NCBI GenBank assembly: GCA_973895155.1
Contig: OZ316899.1
Location: 11,718,001 to 11,782,000 of the forward strand
Direction: 5' to 3'
DNA length: 64,000 nucleotides
DNA from: Marsupella aquatica
Lineage: Eukaryota; Marchantiophyta
This document shows positions 53,297 through 63,399 of the stretch, in pieces. A program made the position numbers and the translations under genes. Below the pieces are notes generated by a model. That model made no database searches. It was not told the origin of the DNA and saw only the letters and a list, made by a program, of their open reading frames with translations. Position 1 is the first letter of the stretch, and each line of letters starts with the position of its first letter.

Positions 53297-54636
53297 ATGT
53301 CAACTTCTAGGAGTGCGGATACAGATTTCGACTCCGACATGTCTTCTTCTTAGGGGGGAATTCCTCCCCCCCTTGAACGGCCTTGGGTGCCCCCTCCATT
53401 GGGCCCTATTCCATGATGGTGTGCTAGATGTAAAGGAATGGTGGTGCGTCAAGTGTGGCAGTCCATTGAACACATTTAAAACTATGGGAGGCACGAGGGT
53501 GATTTACCAAGATATTCAGCTCGCCAGGTATTGCTTGACATAATCTCCACTATGATACACTATATATCATAATAGTTGGGTTGAGAACTTTAATTTAGGA
53601 TACAATTATTAATTATTGTTTGTTTATGATTGAATAGGTGCTACGTAGGACCCCTACTCCATTGGTCTCTAGTCAACTATGACATGATGCATTCCTAGCT
53701 GGTGCTAGAGAGTTACTTGCATCATCAGTTGAAGATGCTGACCAAGCATCTACCCCCGCCCATGTTGACACAAATGTTGTTTGTGAACCCACAGTGGTAG
53801 ACTCAGAGCATGATAGACATGATGCACCACCACCTACTAGGGTTCTACGCACAAGACCCCATTCTCATAGACAAAGACGTCAACATGTAGTCATTGACAC
53901 AGAACCAACCCATGAGCATTTTGGAAACAGTGATATGCCTCCACTAGGGGAAAAGTACATAGCAGTTGAAGGGAGGTTGGGCTTATCATATGTGACGGGC
54001 AAGGCAATGAGTGTCTTTAAGGATTTTTCCCCTGAGATATTTGCAATTCCATCTAGCATAGGTATTGAAATCCCGATACATATTTGGGGTCGGCAATGGA
54101 TAGTGAAGGCATCGACCCTTGGTGGCGAGGTTGGATTAGGCTTATTTGCTTTGGAGGACATTGTGGTCCCTCCAAAGCCTTAGCGTTGTGGATATGATGG
54201 GGAGCACCTTTTCCCTTACATTGGGCCTGTGTATACATCCAAGAGTTGGAAGATCCTTTTACGCCAACATCCAGCTTGGGGGGTATATGCATTGCAGATG
54301 GACTCGGACCCAGATGAGGTCCTACAAAGGCCTTGGCATTGTAGGATGATTGATGGGGACCCTGTGCGTTCAGATAACATAGCAGGGTACATCAATAGTA
54401 CACATGGTAGAGGGCGAGGAGTGCAACCTAATGTAGAGTGGGCTCAGATTTTTGGTCCACCCACTCCGTCTTATTATGTCACTCATATGGATGATCATGT
54501 GATGACAGTAGCCATTAGGAATATTAGGGCAGGTGAGGAATTGTTTTGTGACTATGAGTGGAACACACCCAAGTGGCTGTTCGATCTGGCCCTAGTTAGT
54601 ATACATATATATATATATGTATTCCCCATTTTTTGA
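53297..54636 (+). pseudogene. SET-domain frame upstream of a CACTA transposase
   Basis: A decayed leader (53.30-53.53 kb, starting MSTSRSADTDFDSDMSSS) and an intron-like gap precede a long frame from about 53.65 kb. The SET domain is recognisable: ASTLGGEVGLGLFALEDIVV (SET-N), MIDGDPVRSDNIAGYINST followed by NVEWA (the N-H-S-C-like pocket region; here INST), and VAIRNIRAGEELFCDYEW (matching the GEEL-x-x-DY motif). An in-frame TAG at 54181-54183 interrupts it. SET proteins methylate histone lysines. The frame ends DLAL at a GTTAGT donor near 54595, and NAYVEPDVGVLPQAMRQHL after the next AG is in phase, so SET and transposase parts may be one gene. Confidence 0.65.
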
Positions 54637-54724
54637 GTAATATATTAAGAAAAATGTGTATTTTTGGACAACCCCATGAGCTGATTAACTCAAGCTTATA
54701 TATATGTTTTATGTGTTGTATGAT

Positions 54725-57700
54725 AGAATGCATATGTTGAGCCAGATGTTGGGGTATTACCACAAGCTATGCGGCAACACCTTGTTGAGGCCATGGAGGA
54801 TTGGCAACAGGCCTCCCTCCCACCAGATGGCAATCCAGATGTCCCAACCAAGTACCAGATGCCTCCCAAGCAAGAGTTGATGAAGATAGGGCCATGGATG
54901 AGTTGATGCACCAATTCTATGACGATGTTCATGAGGAGGCTGATTGGGAGAACACTATAGAGGTCCCTCCTCCATGTCAACAAGGTCAGCGGAGTTCATC
55001 CTCCAAACAATGGGAGGAAGCTCAACAACATGCTCAAACTCGGATATATGATGGGTCACGTTTGTCTCGTCTTTCAGCAATAATGTTGTTGTTGAACTTG
55101 CAGCAAAGACATGGAGCAAGCAACCTACTTCTCGATGATCTGTTTCGTTCATTGCATGATCTGGTGTTGCCAGAAGGAAACAACTTGCCAAACACTTGGA
55201 AAGAGGCTAAAAAGGTGTTGAAATCCATAGGCCTCAAGTATGAAGTCATACATGCTTGTGTGAATGATTGTGTTCTCTTTAGAGGCAATTATAAAGATGC
55301 AACATCATGTCCTGTATGTGAGAAGCCAAGGTATCGTGAGGACATGTTGACAGGAAAAGTACCTCAAAAGGTCATGAGGTACTTCCCTCTTATACCTCGT
55401 TTGCGCCACCAATATAGATGTGTTGAGTTGGCTGAGTATATGGTTTGGCAGCAACAAATTAATGCATATGCTACTGTCATTTGTTGCTTTCTATGATTAT
55501 CCCTGGCCCTGAGCAAGTGAAAAAAATTGATGTGTACTTGCAACCATTGATTGAGGAGCTGCAAAAGCTTTGGAGGGGTGTGGATTGCTATGATGGAAGA
55601 GTGCAAACAAGGGGTTTACATCGAGAATTTAAGTTGAAGGCCATTCTTATGTGGACCATACATGATATTCCAGGTATGTATCTTTGTTAAATTACCCAAG
55701 CATGCTTTGTTATGTAATGAGTTAAGAGCACATCTTTTCATTAAGTTAATTATTTACTTATGGGCTATATTTTAAAACCATGCATATATATGCAGGGTTT
55801 GGATATATTTCTGGCCTTACCACATTGGGATATCAAGCTTGCCCAACTTGTGGACCTGATTTGGAATGAATAGCGCGACCAAAGTCCAAGACCTTACGGA
55901 AGATAGTGTACATTGGTCACACCAAGTACCTCCCTCCCGACCATGATTGGAGGAGTGACCCCTTTTTATATGACACTGAGGATGGCCAACCAGACAGACT
56001 ACCTCCACCTATTCCAAAAGATCCAGCATATTGGAAAGAGGTATGGGGGAGAGTATGTGACCTAGATGACCCATTGCAGTTTGCCCGGTGTGGCATGACT
56101 TGTTTATCCGCATTGTCACAGTTGCCTTATTGGGCTGAGATGCCACTTAACCATTTATTTGATCCTATGCACATCGAGGGAAATGTTGGGAGGTCCTTGA
56201 TTTGCCATCTATATGGAGAGAAAGACAACAACTGGAGAGAGAGTTGTGAAGAGATGGGGATGCATGGCCCTCATGGTTTTTGGCCATCTATGGATCCCGA
56301 TAATGCCCCCCTTACTATTCATCCTCCTTGGGTGTTGACAAGAGGTGAGCAAACTGAGTTTTGCAAACGCATTGGATCTATGCGATTTCCTACAGGGTAT
56401 GGTGCTAATCTCCGCAAGGCATTTGGTGGATCTGACTCTCCAAAATGGCCAGCTTTCTTGAAGACCCATGATTACCATCGTCTATTGCAGCATGTTATTC
56501 CAATTGCTATTATTGGATTGGGTAGTGAGGATCTTTGTGATGCCCTTTGGTCATTGGGTAAGTTGTTGATATGGGTGTGTCAAAAGGAGGTCAATGAGGA
56601 TGAGGTTGCAGCAATGGAGGTGTTTGGAGTGGAGGTTGTGTGCAAACTTGAGAGGGCCCTTCCTCCTTCATTTTTTGACGGTCAGGTTCATTTTCTACTA
56701 CATCTAGTGTGTGAGGTTGGTATTGCAGGCCCTATACATTGTCGTTGGATGTATTGGGTAGAGCGGTACATGGGATTGATGAAGTCCTATGTTTCAAATT
56801 GTGCAAGGGTGGAAGGTAGCATTGCCGAGCGTCATCTTGGAGCAGAGAGCATGTTCCATTGTACAAAAATTATTGCTACACTTGATCCAAATGCTCCAAA
56901 GGGGTGGATAGATGAGGCATCAAGAGAAGTAGACTATGAGGATGACCGTTTGACAGGTGCAAAGGGAGAACGACTTTTGGAACCTAGTGAGCGCACTAAA
57001 CTCACCACGTTCATGTTGTATAACTCCCCAGAGATTGTTGGGGAGTGGACCACATTGTACGAGGAGAATAAGCACAATAGTTGGAGACCACACTTATTTC
57101 CCAAATTCCACATGTACATGAAGGGGAAGTTGTTGGAGGTGGATGCCTTGGTGGGTATTGGGGAGAGTGTATCACACTTCCCAAAGGTGACTGATGAGTT
57201 GCGCACCTTGGTTCATGGACCACTACTTACAATTACAACTAGGACTGCCATGTGGTCCAAGGGAAGACACTTTTGTGTGGAATGGATTGATGACAAGAGG
57301 GAAGCTACACAAGATTGTGGGGTGATGGGTTGGTTCACCCAAGATTCACAAAGTAGCATCTCTGACACAAACCCCATCCGTTCTACTGTAGCTCACTACG
57401 GAAAGATAGAAGAGATCCTTGTTGTAAAGTATCATGCGCATACAACATTGGAAGAGGTGGTGTTGAAGTGCAAATGGTTTCGGATGAATCTTGTTGGCCA
57501 CAATAGGACATGTGAAGAGGATCCTTGTGGTTTCACATGACTGAAGACAGGGGCTGTCATTAGGTCAAACTCCTCAGATCCTTTTGCATTCCCTCATCAT
57601 CTTGAGCAGGCGTTCTATCTCCCTTATCCTGATGACCCGGAGTGGTCCATTGTGATGCCCTACATTCCTCAATCACGGTCTATAGTCCAAGAACAACCAA

Positions 57701-57753
57701 ATGTAGTTGTTGTTGAAGATTTGGAAACTGAGAATGTAGACCTAGTTACTTAG
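54725..57753 (+). pseudogene. CACTA (En/Spm) TNP2-like transposase with DUF4218
   Basis: Blocks in order: DGSRLSRLSAIMLLLNLQQR, KYEVIHACVNDCVLFRGNY, CPVCEKPRYRED and KVMRYFPLIPRLRHQYR, the TNP2 N-terminal signature. Then, after an apparent deletion and frameshift near 55490, MIIPGPEQVKKIDVYLQPLI and WTIHDIPG, an intron to 55796, FGYISGLTTLGYQACPTCG and VYIGHTKYLP. A 544-codon frame (55906-57540) carries MPLNHLFDPMHIEGNVGRSL, DYHRLLQHVIPIAIIGLGSE and RWMYWVERYMGLMKSYV (DUF4218). The C-terminal FAFPHHLEQAFYLPYPDDPE follows a TGA at 57538. The usual stretch with LYNLPPWLCMK is missing. TNP2 catalyses CACTA excision in the nucleus. Confidence 0.8.
55906..57540 (+). CDS. Largest intact segment of the TNP2-like transposase
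   Basis: The 544-codon open frame covers the TNP2 C-terminal domain and DUF4218. It ends at TGA in GFT-stop-LKTGAVIRSN; homologous text continues past the stop to LETENVDLVT at 57753, so the TGA probably replaced CGA. The upstream part is separated by a TGA at about 55868 (DLE-stop-IARPKS). Confidence 0.75.
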   Translation: MYIGHTKYLPPDHDWRSDPFLYDTEDGQPDRLPPPIPKDPAYWKEVWGRVCDLDDPLQFARCGMTCLSALSQLPYWAEMPLNHLFDPMHIEGNVGRSLICHLYGEKDNNWRESCEEMGMHGPHGFWPSMDPDNAPLTIHPPWVLTRGEQTEFCKRIGSMRFPTGYGANLRKAFGGSDSPKWPAFLKTHDYHRLLQHVIPIAIIGLGSEDLCDALWSLGKLLIWVCQKEVNEDEVAAMEVFGVEVVCKLERALPPSFFDGQVHFLLHLVCEVGIAGPIHCRWMYWVERYMGLMKSYVSNCARVEGSIAERHLGAESMFHCTKIIATLDPNAPKGWIDEASREVDYEDDRLTGAKGERLLEPSERTKLTTFMLYNSPEIVGEWTTLYEENKHNSWRPHLFPKFHMYMKGKLLEVDALVGIGESVSHFPKVTDELRTLVHGPLLTITTRTAMWSKGRHFCVEWIDDKREATQDCGVMGWFTQDSQSSISDTNPIRSTVAHYGKIEEILVVKYHAHTTLEEVVLKCKWFRMNLVGHNRTCEEDPCGFT

Positions 57754-58119
57754 GGATTCCATGGTAATAGCTAGGCAACTAGCACTAGCTATATAGACCT
57801 AAACGACCACTTGTCTCCGTGTATTGATTTCATAGGCATATATATATACCTTATTTACGTACATTGTAATTATCACATTCTTTGTTGTTATTTTACTTAA
57901 ATTGCTTCACTCTCCCCTCTAGCTAGTGACAAGTGCTCATTAAGTCCTACCACTTAACATCAAATGAAAGCTCAATTCCAATTATATTCCTTTGAAGTTG
58001 ACCCTTCCCATACTGTGTCCCATGTCCATACATTTGGAAAATTATCAGGGATACAATGACTTGCCTTAGAAGAAAAATGTAAATCCCCCCATGCCACTCC
58101 TAAGCCCCCACTCTAACAA

Positions 58120-58560
58120 AACCCAATTAGTCCGATTCCCAACAAAATGGACACCATATGCCATACAAAAACCATCGGGAACCTTTTCCATACCAAACCA
58201 TCGGATATTGTTTCCGTTCCTATCCGCTTTGTATAAAGATCGGAAACCATTACCGATACTATTTATATTGGAAACATTTCTGTTCTTTCTAACATCACAA
58301 ACAATATGCAAATATCACGGTATCGGATGCCTCCTGCTCCACGGCCATGACACTGTCCGATTTTTTGTGAATCAGAAAATTTCTGATGCAATTAGAATGG
58401 TACAATGCATCCGATAGTTTTAGTATCGGTAGTACTATTACCAATGTAGGTAACATGGCAAATATGCGTGGAAAATAAAATCGGAAATTAACGATGTTGT
58501 GAGTATCGGAAAGCCACTCCGGCGCTAAAAAGAGTATCGGAAAAAGCCAAAATATGTACG
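58120..58560. repeat. ATCGGA-rich block at the right side of the CACTA region
   Basis: More than a dozen CCGAT/ATCGG words, for example CATCCGATAGTTTTAGTATC, GAGTATCGGAAAG and GAGTATCGGAAAAAG. It is the right-hand counterpart of 43.9-44.37 kb and suggests that the element spans about 43.9-58.6 kb including the nested LTR element. Confidence 0.5.
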
Positions 58561-58712
58561 AGTGCGCTCCTTTTGTTTCTCGGAGTTAGTTTTACTTTGG
58601 CATTAGGTTTTTGGAGTATGTTGTTAGGGTTACAAGTTTTTTCTCGTAGGTTTGGGATTTTTATTATCTTCAAGATATCAATGTAATTGCTTTTTTAAGT
58701 AGTGCGTGTCGC

Positions 58713-58727
58713 TAGCGCTTGGTGCTA
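58713..58727. repeat. Isolated GCGC palindrome
   Basis: TAGCGCTTGGTGCTA, a decayed member of the TAGCGCCNGGCGCTA family. It is the only one found outside the two MULE/methyltransferase regions. Confidence 0.6.
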
Positions 58728-58874
58728 CTAATATATGTTTTATTTTCCTCCACTATTATGTTAACTGCCTCAGTAAAATTGTGTCTTTCAACTCTCTCTT
58801 TTCTTGTGTCCTTTGAATATTTTGAGAATGTTAATGGCTTTTTTATTGTTAAAATTTGTTGTTTCTTGTTACTG

Positions 58875-60415
58875 TTATCTGTTTTCTATCATGTGGAAAA
58901 CCCTCAGTTGTATGAGTACATAGTAGCATACAACTCGGGCATTCCAATCCGTCTTGTGTGCGACTACTGTTTTGTTAAGGATCTTTCCGATGATCCCATT
59001 TGCCCTCTCCGTCAGTCCGTTGGCTTTAAGATGGTACGGGATGGTCTTGCGGTGTTTGACCAGGTACCGTTCAGTAAGTCGCTCCACTGTTTTGGTGATG
59101 AAGTGCGTACCCCGGTTGCTGACTATCTCCAAAGGCGGCCCAAAGCGAGTGAAGATTTGCTTGTATATGAATCTGGTGCTGGTGGTAGCGTCATCCTTTA
59201 TTGTAGCCCGGGCTTTGACCCACTTGGTTGAATAATCAATAGCAAGTAGAATGTACCTACATCGACGCCAATGAGTGACCAGTGTAAATGGCCCAATGTA
59301 ATTGATGCCCCATTTCTCAAATGGTGCAAGCAAAAGTACGGAGGTGAGAGGGTGGTTGTGTGACTTTGGCATAAATCACACCCCTTAATAAAGCGTTGTA
59401 CATGCCGGTGTAGCGTGGGCCACCAATCTCCTAAATCTAGGATCTTTTGGGCAGTAGTGATGGCCGCAAAATGGCCCCCCGCTTCTTCTTCGTGTGAGGC
59501 CTACATAATGATGAGCATTTTCTTGTATTTGAGGCAGCGCCGTAGTTTCCTGTTAACTGTGCAAGTGGCCTTGTATCATCATGTATGGCCCAGATTTGCA
59601 TAAAAACACTGTTGCGGCCTCCTGATTAATCCCATTGGGTATCCACCCTGCCAGGAGGAATGTAATGAGTGGTCCGTACCAGGTGGACGTACCCTCCCCT
59701 ACGTGTAATAACTCCTCATCCAAGAAAGTGTCGTTGATAGGCTGATTGGCGGGTACGCCATCCAATCATGAAAAGAAATCAGCGTTGAGGTGAGCCTTCC
59801 CTTGCCAAACCCTAACCTCATAATTAAACTCATGTAAGAGCAAACCCATCTGGCTATCTGTCCTATGACGTCCACTTTGCTTACCATGTACTTCAGGCTA
59901 TCATGATCCGTATGGAAAATGACTTTGTATCCTAGCAGGTAGTGACAAAACTTCTTACACAAATAGATAATTCCAAGGGTCTCCCGATCCATAGGGGAAT
60001 AAGTTTTCTCGACCGTGAATACTTGACGGCTAGCAAAATAGATGGGGTGATCGCGACCATCCTTGTCCAGCTGGCTCAGTAGAGACCCAATGCAAAAGCC
60101 CAAAACATCAACGTACACATGGAATTCTTTATTCCAATATGAAGTTACCATGATGGGTGCCGTGGTGAGTCGACGCCTAAGTTCCTCAAAGGCTATGCGT
60201 CTTTGGGGCATCTCTTTGATTACTGCATCTTTCTTCATCATCTCCATAGCGGTAGCGCAATTTTTGCAAAGGCTTTGATGAAGCGGCAATAGTAGCCAAC
60301 GTAGCCAAGGAACGTGTGATGCCGCCCGCACAACTGGTAATGAGTAATACGGCTCAACCCGTGTTACGTACGTTGGAAGTAGACTTAGTAGCCCATAGTT
60401 ATAGTAAAACGACAC
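58875..60415 (-). pseudogene. Ty3/gypsy pol relic: RNase H and integrase
   Basis: Minus strand: RNase H at about 60.2-59.7 kb (FEELRRRLTTAPIMVTSYWN, FHVYVDVLGFCIGSLLSQLD, YSPMDRETLGIIYLCKKFCH, FHTDHDSLKYM). Then an HHCC-like remnant (FIKGCDLCQSH with frame breaks) and the integrase core at 59372-58875 (FEKWGINYIGPFTLVTHWRR, AIDYSTKWVKA, IVSNRGTHF, LTERANGIIGKILNKTV). The first two catalytic acidic residues, Asp in WGxDFIGPF and SDRGTHF of the family, are Asn here, so it is dead even where the frame is open. Reverse transcriptase is absent. Confidence 0.8.
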
Positions 60416-60671
60416 AAATTAGCTAGTCATAATGTTTAAGACAGGATTTAGTAATAATGGGGATTTGTGTTTGAGCTGGCAGTGCAGCACCTGACGTACC
60501 ATCGGATTAAGGGCGCATTATGGTGGTTTGCCTTGGATCCGTATAACAGATTCGGAGACAGCCCACTGGCACGCTTTGACCCGGACCTGCGGAGTGGTTG
60601 GTACCCCTCGGGCGTGAAGGGCTCAGCCTATTACAGGCAAGAGGAACCAATCGGTTGACGCACCACAAGAG

Positions 60672-60679
60672 TATAAAAG
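60672..60679 (+). promoter_or_regulatory. TATA box candidate of element B
   Basis: TATAAAAG, preceded by a CCAATCGG element (CCAAT-like) at about 60646 and followed by a GCTCTTCCC-rich leader. It lies about 80 bp before the gag-like frame opens. Confidence 0.45.
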
Positions 60680-60752
60680 GCGAGCTCTTCCCTGTCTTGG
60701 GCCACTAGTTCACTCCGCGCGCCAGCTTTGATCCCAACCTCTCTAGTTTTCC

Positions 60753-63392
60753 TTGGAGCAATCATACACACCACGCCTTATGTCGGTCACGATTATGTCC
60801 AGTTCTGCCATTTGTTTTTGGTTTCAATTTCTACACATCGGGAGCCATCTTGCAAAATCACTCGCCGGACACAATCCGCGCAGATACAAAGCCGAGAGAG
60901 AGTACAAACAACTTATCTGTAGAAATGCGCACTCACACTACAACAACGACTTCACCCTCCCATTTGAGAGCAAGTACTTACGGAACAAGGAGATCACCAA
61001 ATTCTTCTTTGATGGCCCAAAGTACCTTGGCTTTGGAGAAGCGCTCCTCGCACTCCCAGACAAAGTCTTCAGGATCCCGGGCACGGTGGATCTCCAACGT
61101 CATCACTTTGACAATATACCTGCCCAAGTTCAATCCTACCTCAACTTTTGGTTTAACCAAAGTCCGAGTCTAGGCGGGCCCTCAATATTGACATCCCTTG
61201 GCTTCCCTTCCAAATTTTTGAGTCCTATATATGGCACCCCCTCCAGCTCCAACCAGCTTGCCAGCACTAGCACAGACTCCGCCTTGGCATCCATCTAGCC
61301 GTTCCCCATTGCCCATTGCACCATCTGCCCGAGTGCGGTCCGTGGTAAATGCAGTCAACCTCAGCTCAGAGGACGAGGAGGCCCCTCCCCTTATCTGCAG
61401 TCCACCAGGTTCTTATGGGACCAGGCTGGGTACCACTTTGATGCATCAACAAACCCAAGTGGCGGCCCCGATGGACAACGCGGTGATAGTGGTGGCCCCG
61501 GTGCCAGTACTTATGTCGGTAGCACTGCCGCCGCCTGATAGAGAGGACGGGGAGATGTCCCCCTACAAGTCACCCCGGAAACCAGTCTCGGGTAGGAAGA
61601 GGAAGGAACCCGCGGCTGTATCCGGGCTGCCCTTGGCCACAGTTGCGGTGGCCAAGCTGACCATGCATCGCATGGGGAGAATGTCCACAAGAACATTCTC
61701 CACCCCAACCATGCATGCTATCTGAAGACCCAAGGGTTTGAGCACCTCGCCGCTCTCCCTTGGAATACTTGCAGTTATTATGGGCAGGATATGACGGAGT
61801 TCGTCCAGAACTTTGACAAGGCCCGCCAACAAACCCGTGCGCATGGGAGAGTGATGTCCCTAAGCAAGGCAGGCTCAAGTTGATCTTCGGCCTACCTAAA
61901 GGAGTAAACCGGGTATAATCATGGGCTCCTGGGGGCAAGGGAGCCAAGTATCAGTCCTCTAGCTTCCCGAAAAAAGGAGCAGTGGACAACGGATTCTTGA
62001 TGAGGACATGCCTCATCCCAGAGATAGCGGAGCGGTTGGAGTTCCAAAGGTACACCCTCCACATGATGGATCCAAGGGGCAAAATATCCACTACCCAAGT
62101 AATCCAGGTTGAGACTATCGGCCTAGGAAGTGGGCTTCTTTATTTGTCAAGAAGTTCCACGAGGAGATGGAACGAGGAAGGAAGACCTTGTACCTTAGCG
62201 AAAAGGCGTACCTTGCAAACCACATCGAAATAATCAAGTGGTGCGCCCATTTTGACAACCAAAACCTCTCGCGGCTCAACAAGCCCAAGCTAACCCCATC
62301 ATGGTGGGTATTCTCGGCCCAAGAAAGGCAACCCCAACCCGAGGCCAGAAGTCTGGCGGCCGTGGGGCCCACAACTACCCCGGCTCCGCAACTAGTCACT
62401 GCCGCCCCTCCTTTTGTACCAGACGATGCAATTATTGCAACCCTGGATTTGATCAACCAGGCTAGCGCGACCATCGAAGCCGGGCTGGAGGAAGCCGGCC
62501 CCGAGACTGTGATTACGGAGGACACCCCGATACCCTCCACGACTGTCCAGGAGAACTCCCCGTCCCTTGCGGAGAACCCAGCCCCCTATGTCTTCATAGT
62601 CCAGGGACTGGACGTCATCACTCCGACCCCGCGCGAGCTGGGGTTTGTCCTTGCTCAAACCCAAGTGGGCATAGCCTGGAGTACCCATAACTCTTTGCAC
62701 CGGGCACGTTTTTGAATGGGTTGCTAGGTGACTTCTCCCAACAAATTGCGCGGGATATAGGGGAGTTCATGGCACGGAAGGTGGCCTACTTCTTCAACCA
62801 GGAATTGGTTGCGGCAGTACAAGCAAGGCATGCGCAAGCTGAGCTTGCGTGGAAGATAGAGCGGTATTGGGTTGAGGCTACCCACCTGAAAAATGAAGCC
62901 TCAACCCAAGAAACCAAGCGTCAACTGCTTCGACCTCAATAAGCGGCCGCATTGGAGCAAGTGGCCAAAGCTCGGGCCCAAGAAGCCTTGGCTGAATAGG
63001 CCAGAGCCGGGAGGGATGCCGAGATTGCACGGCTCCGGACCCAGATTGATGGTTTGAAGGGACAAGCCGTCATCTGACAAAAAGATGCGGAGGAAGCCGA
63101 CGCCCGGGCCTAGCAAGACGCAGCCAAGGTGGATGCCCTGAAGGCGGAGGTAGCACGACTTCAAGAAGATGCCACAAAATAGGCCCAATTGGTGGACAAG
63201 CTTACAAGCAACGCCCAACAATTGGAAGAGGCATGCTAGGAAGCCGCGGAGGAGATGGACGCGGCAAAGCAAGAGAACAAATCTCTGCTGGACCAGGTCC
63301 GACTGCTCGAGCAGGACGTCGACCGGCTCAAGAGGCAGCGGGATGGCCGCTCCAAATCCAACTCGGGCGGGTCTGGCAAGCGCGCCAGACAT
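60753..63392 (+). pseudogene. Gag-like gene of element B, plus copy
   Basis: Parts in order: YKQLICRNAHSHYNNDFTLP, FESKYLRNKEITKFFFDGP, LPDKVFRIPGTVDLQRHHF, then a shift to SARVRSVVNAVNLSSEDEEA (SUMO-interacting-like), SGRKRKEPA, LAALPWNTC, NGFLMRTCLIPEIAERLEFQ, GRKTLYLSEKAYLANHIEII and a Pro/Thr linker. The last part is a coiled coil from MNGLLGDFSQQIARDIGEFM to about 63.39 kb. The coiled-coil part contains one TAA, one TGA and several TAG codons; the minus copy has Trp or Gln at the positions I could align, for example QAVI-stop against QAVIW and ATK-stop against ATKQ. Confidence 0.55.
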
Positions 63393-63399
63393 TAGCGGC

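Noticed and set aside
43900-58700. Exact CACTA terminal inverted repeats
   Set aside because: TAGTG near 58700 and several CACTA words exist, but no matching inverted pair with a 3-bp duplication could be established by eye.
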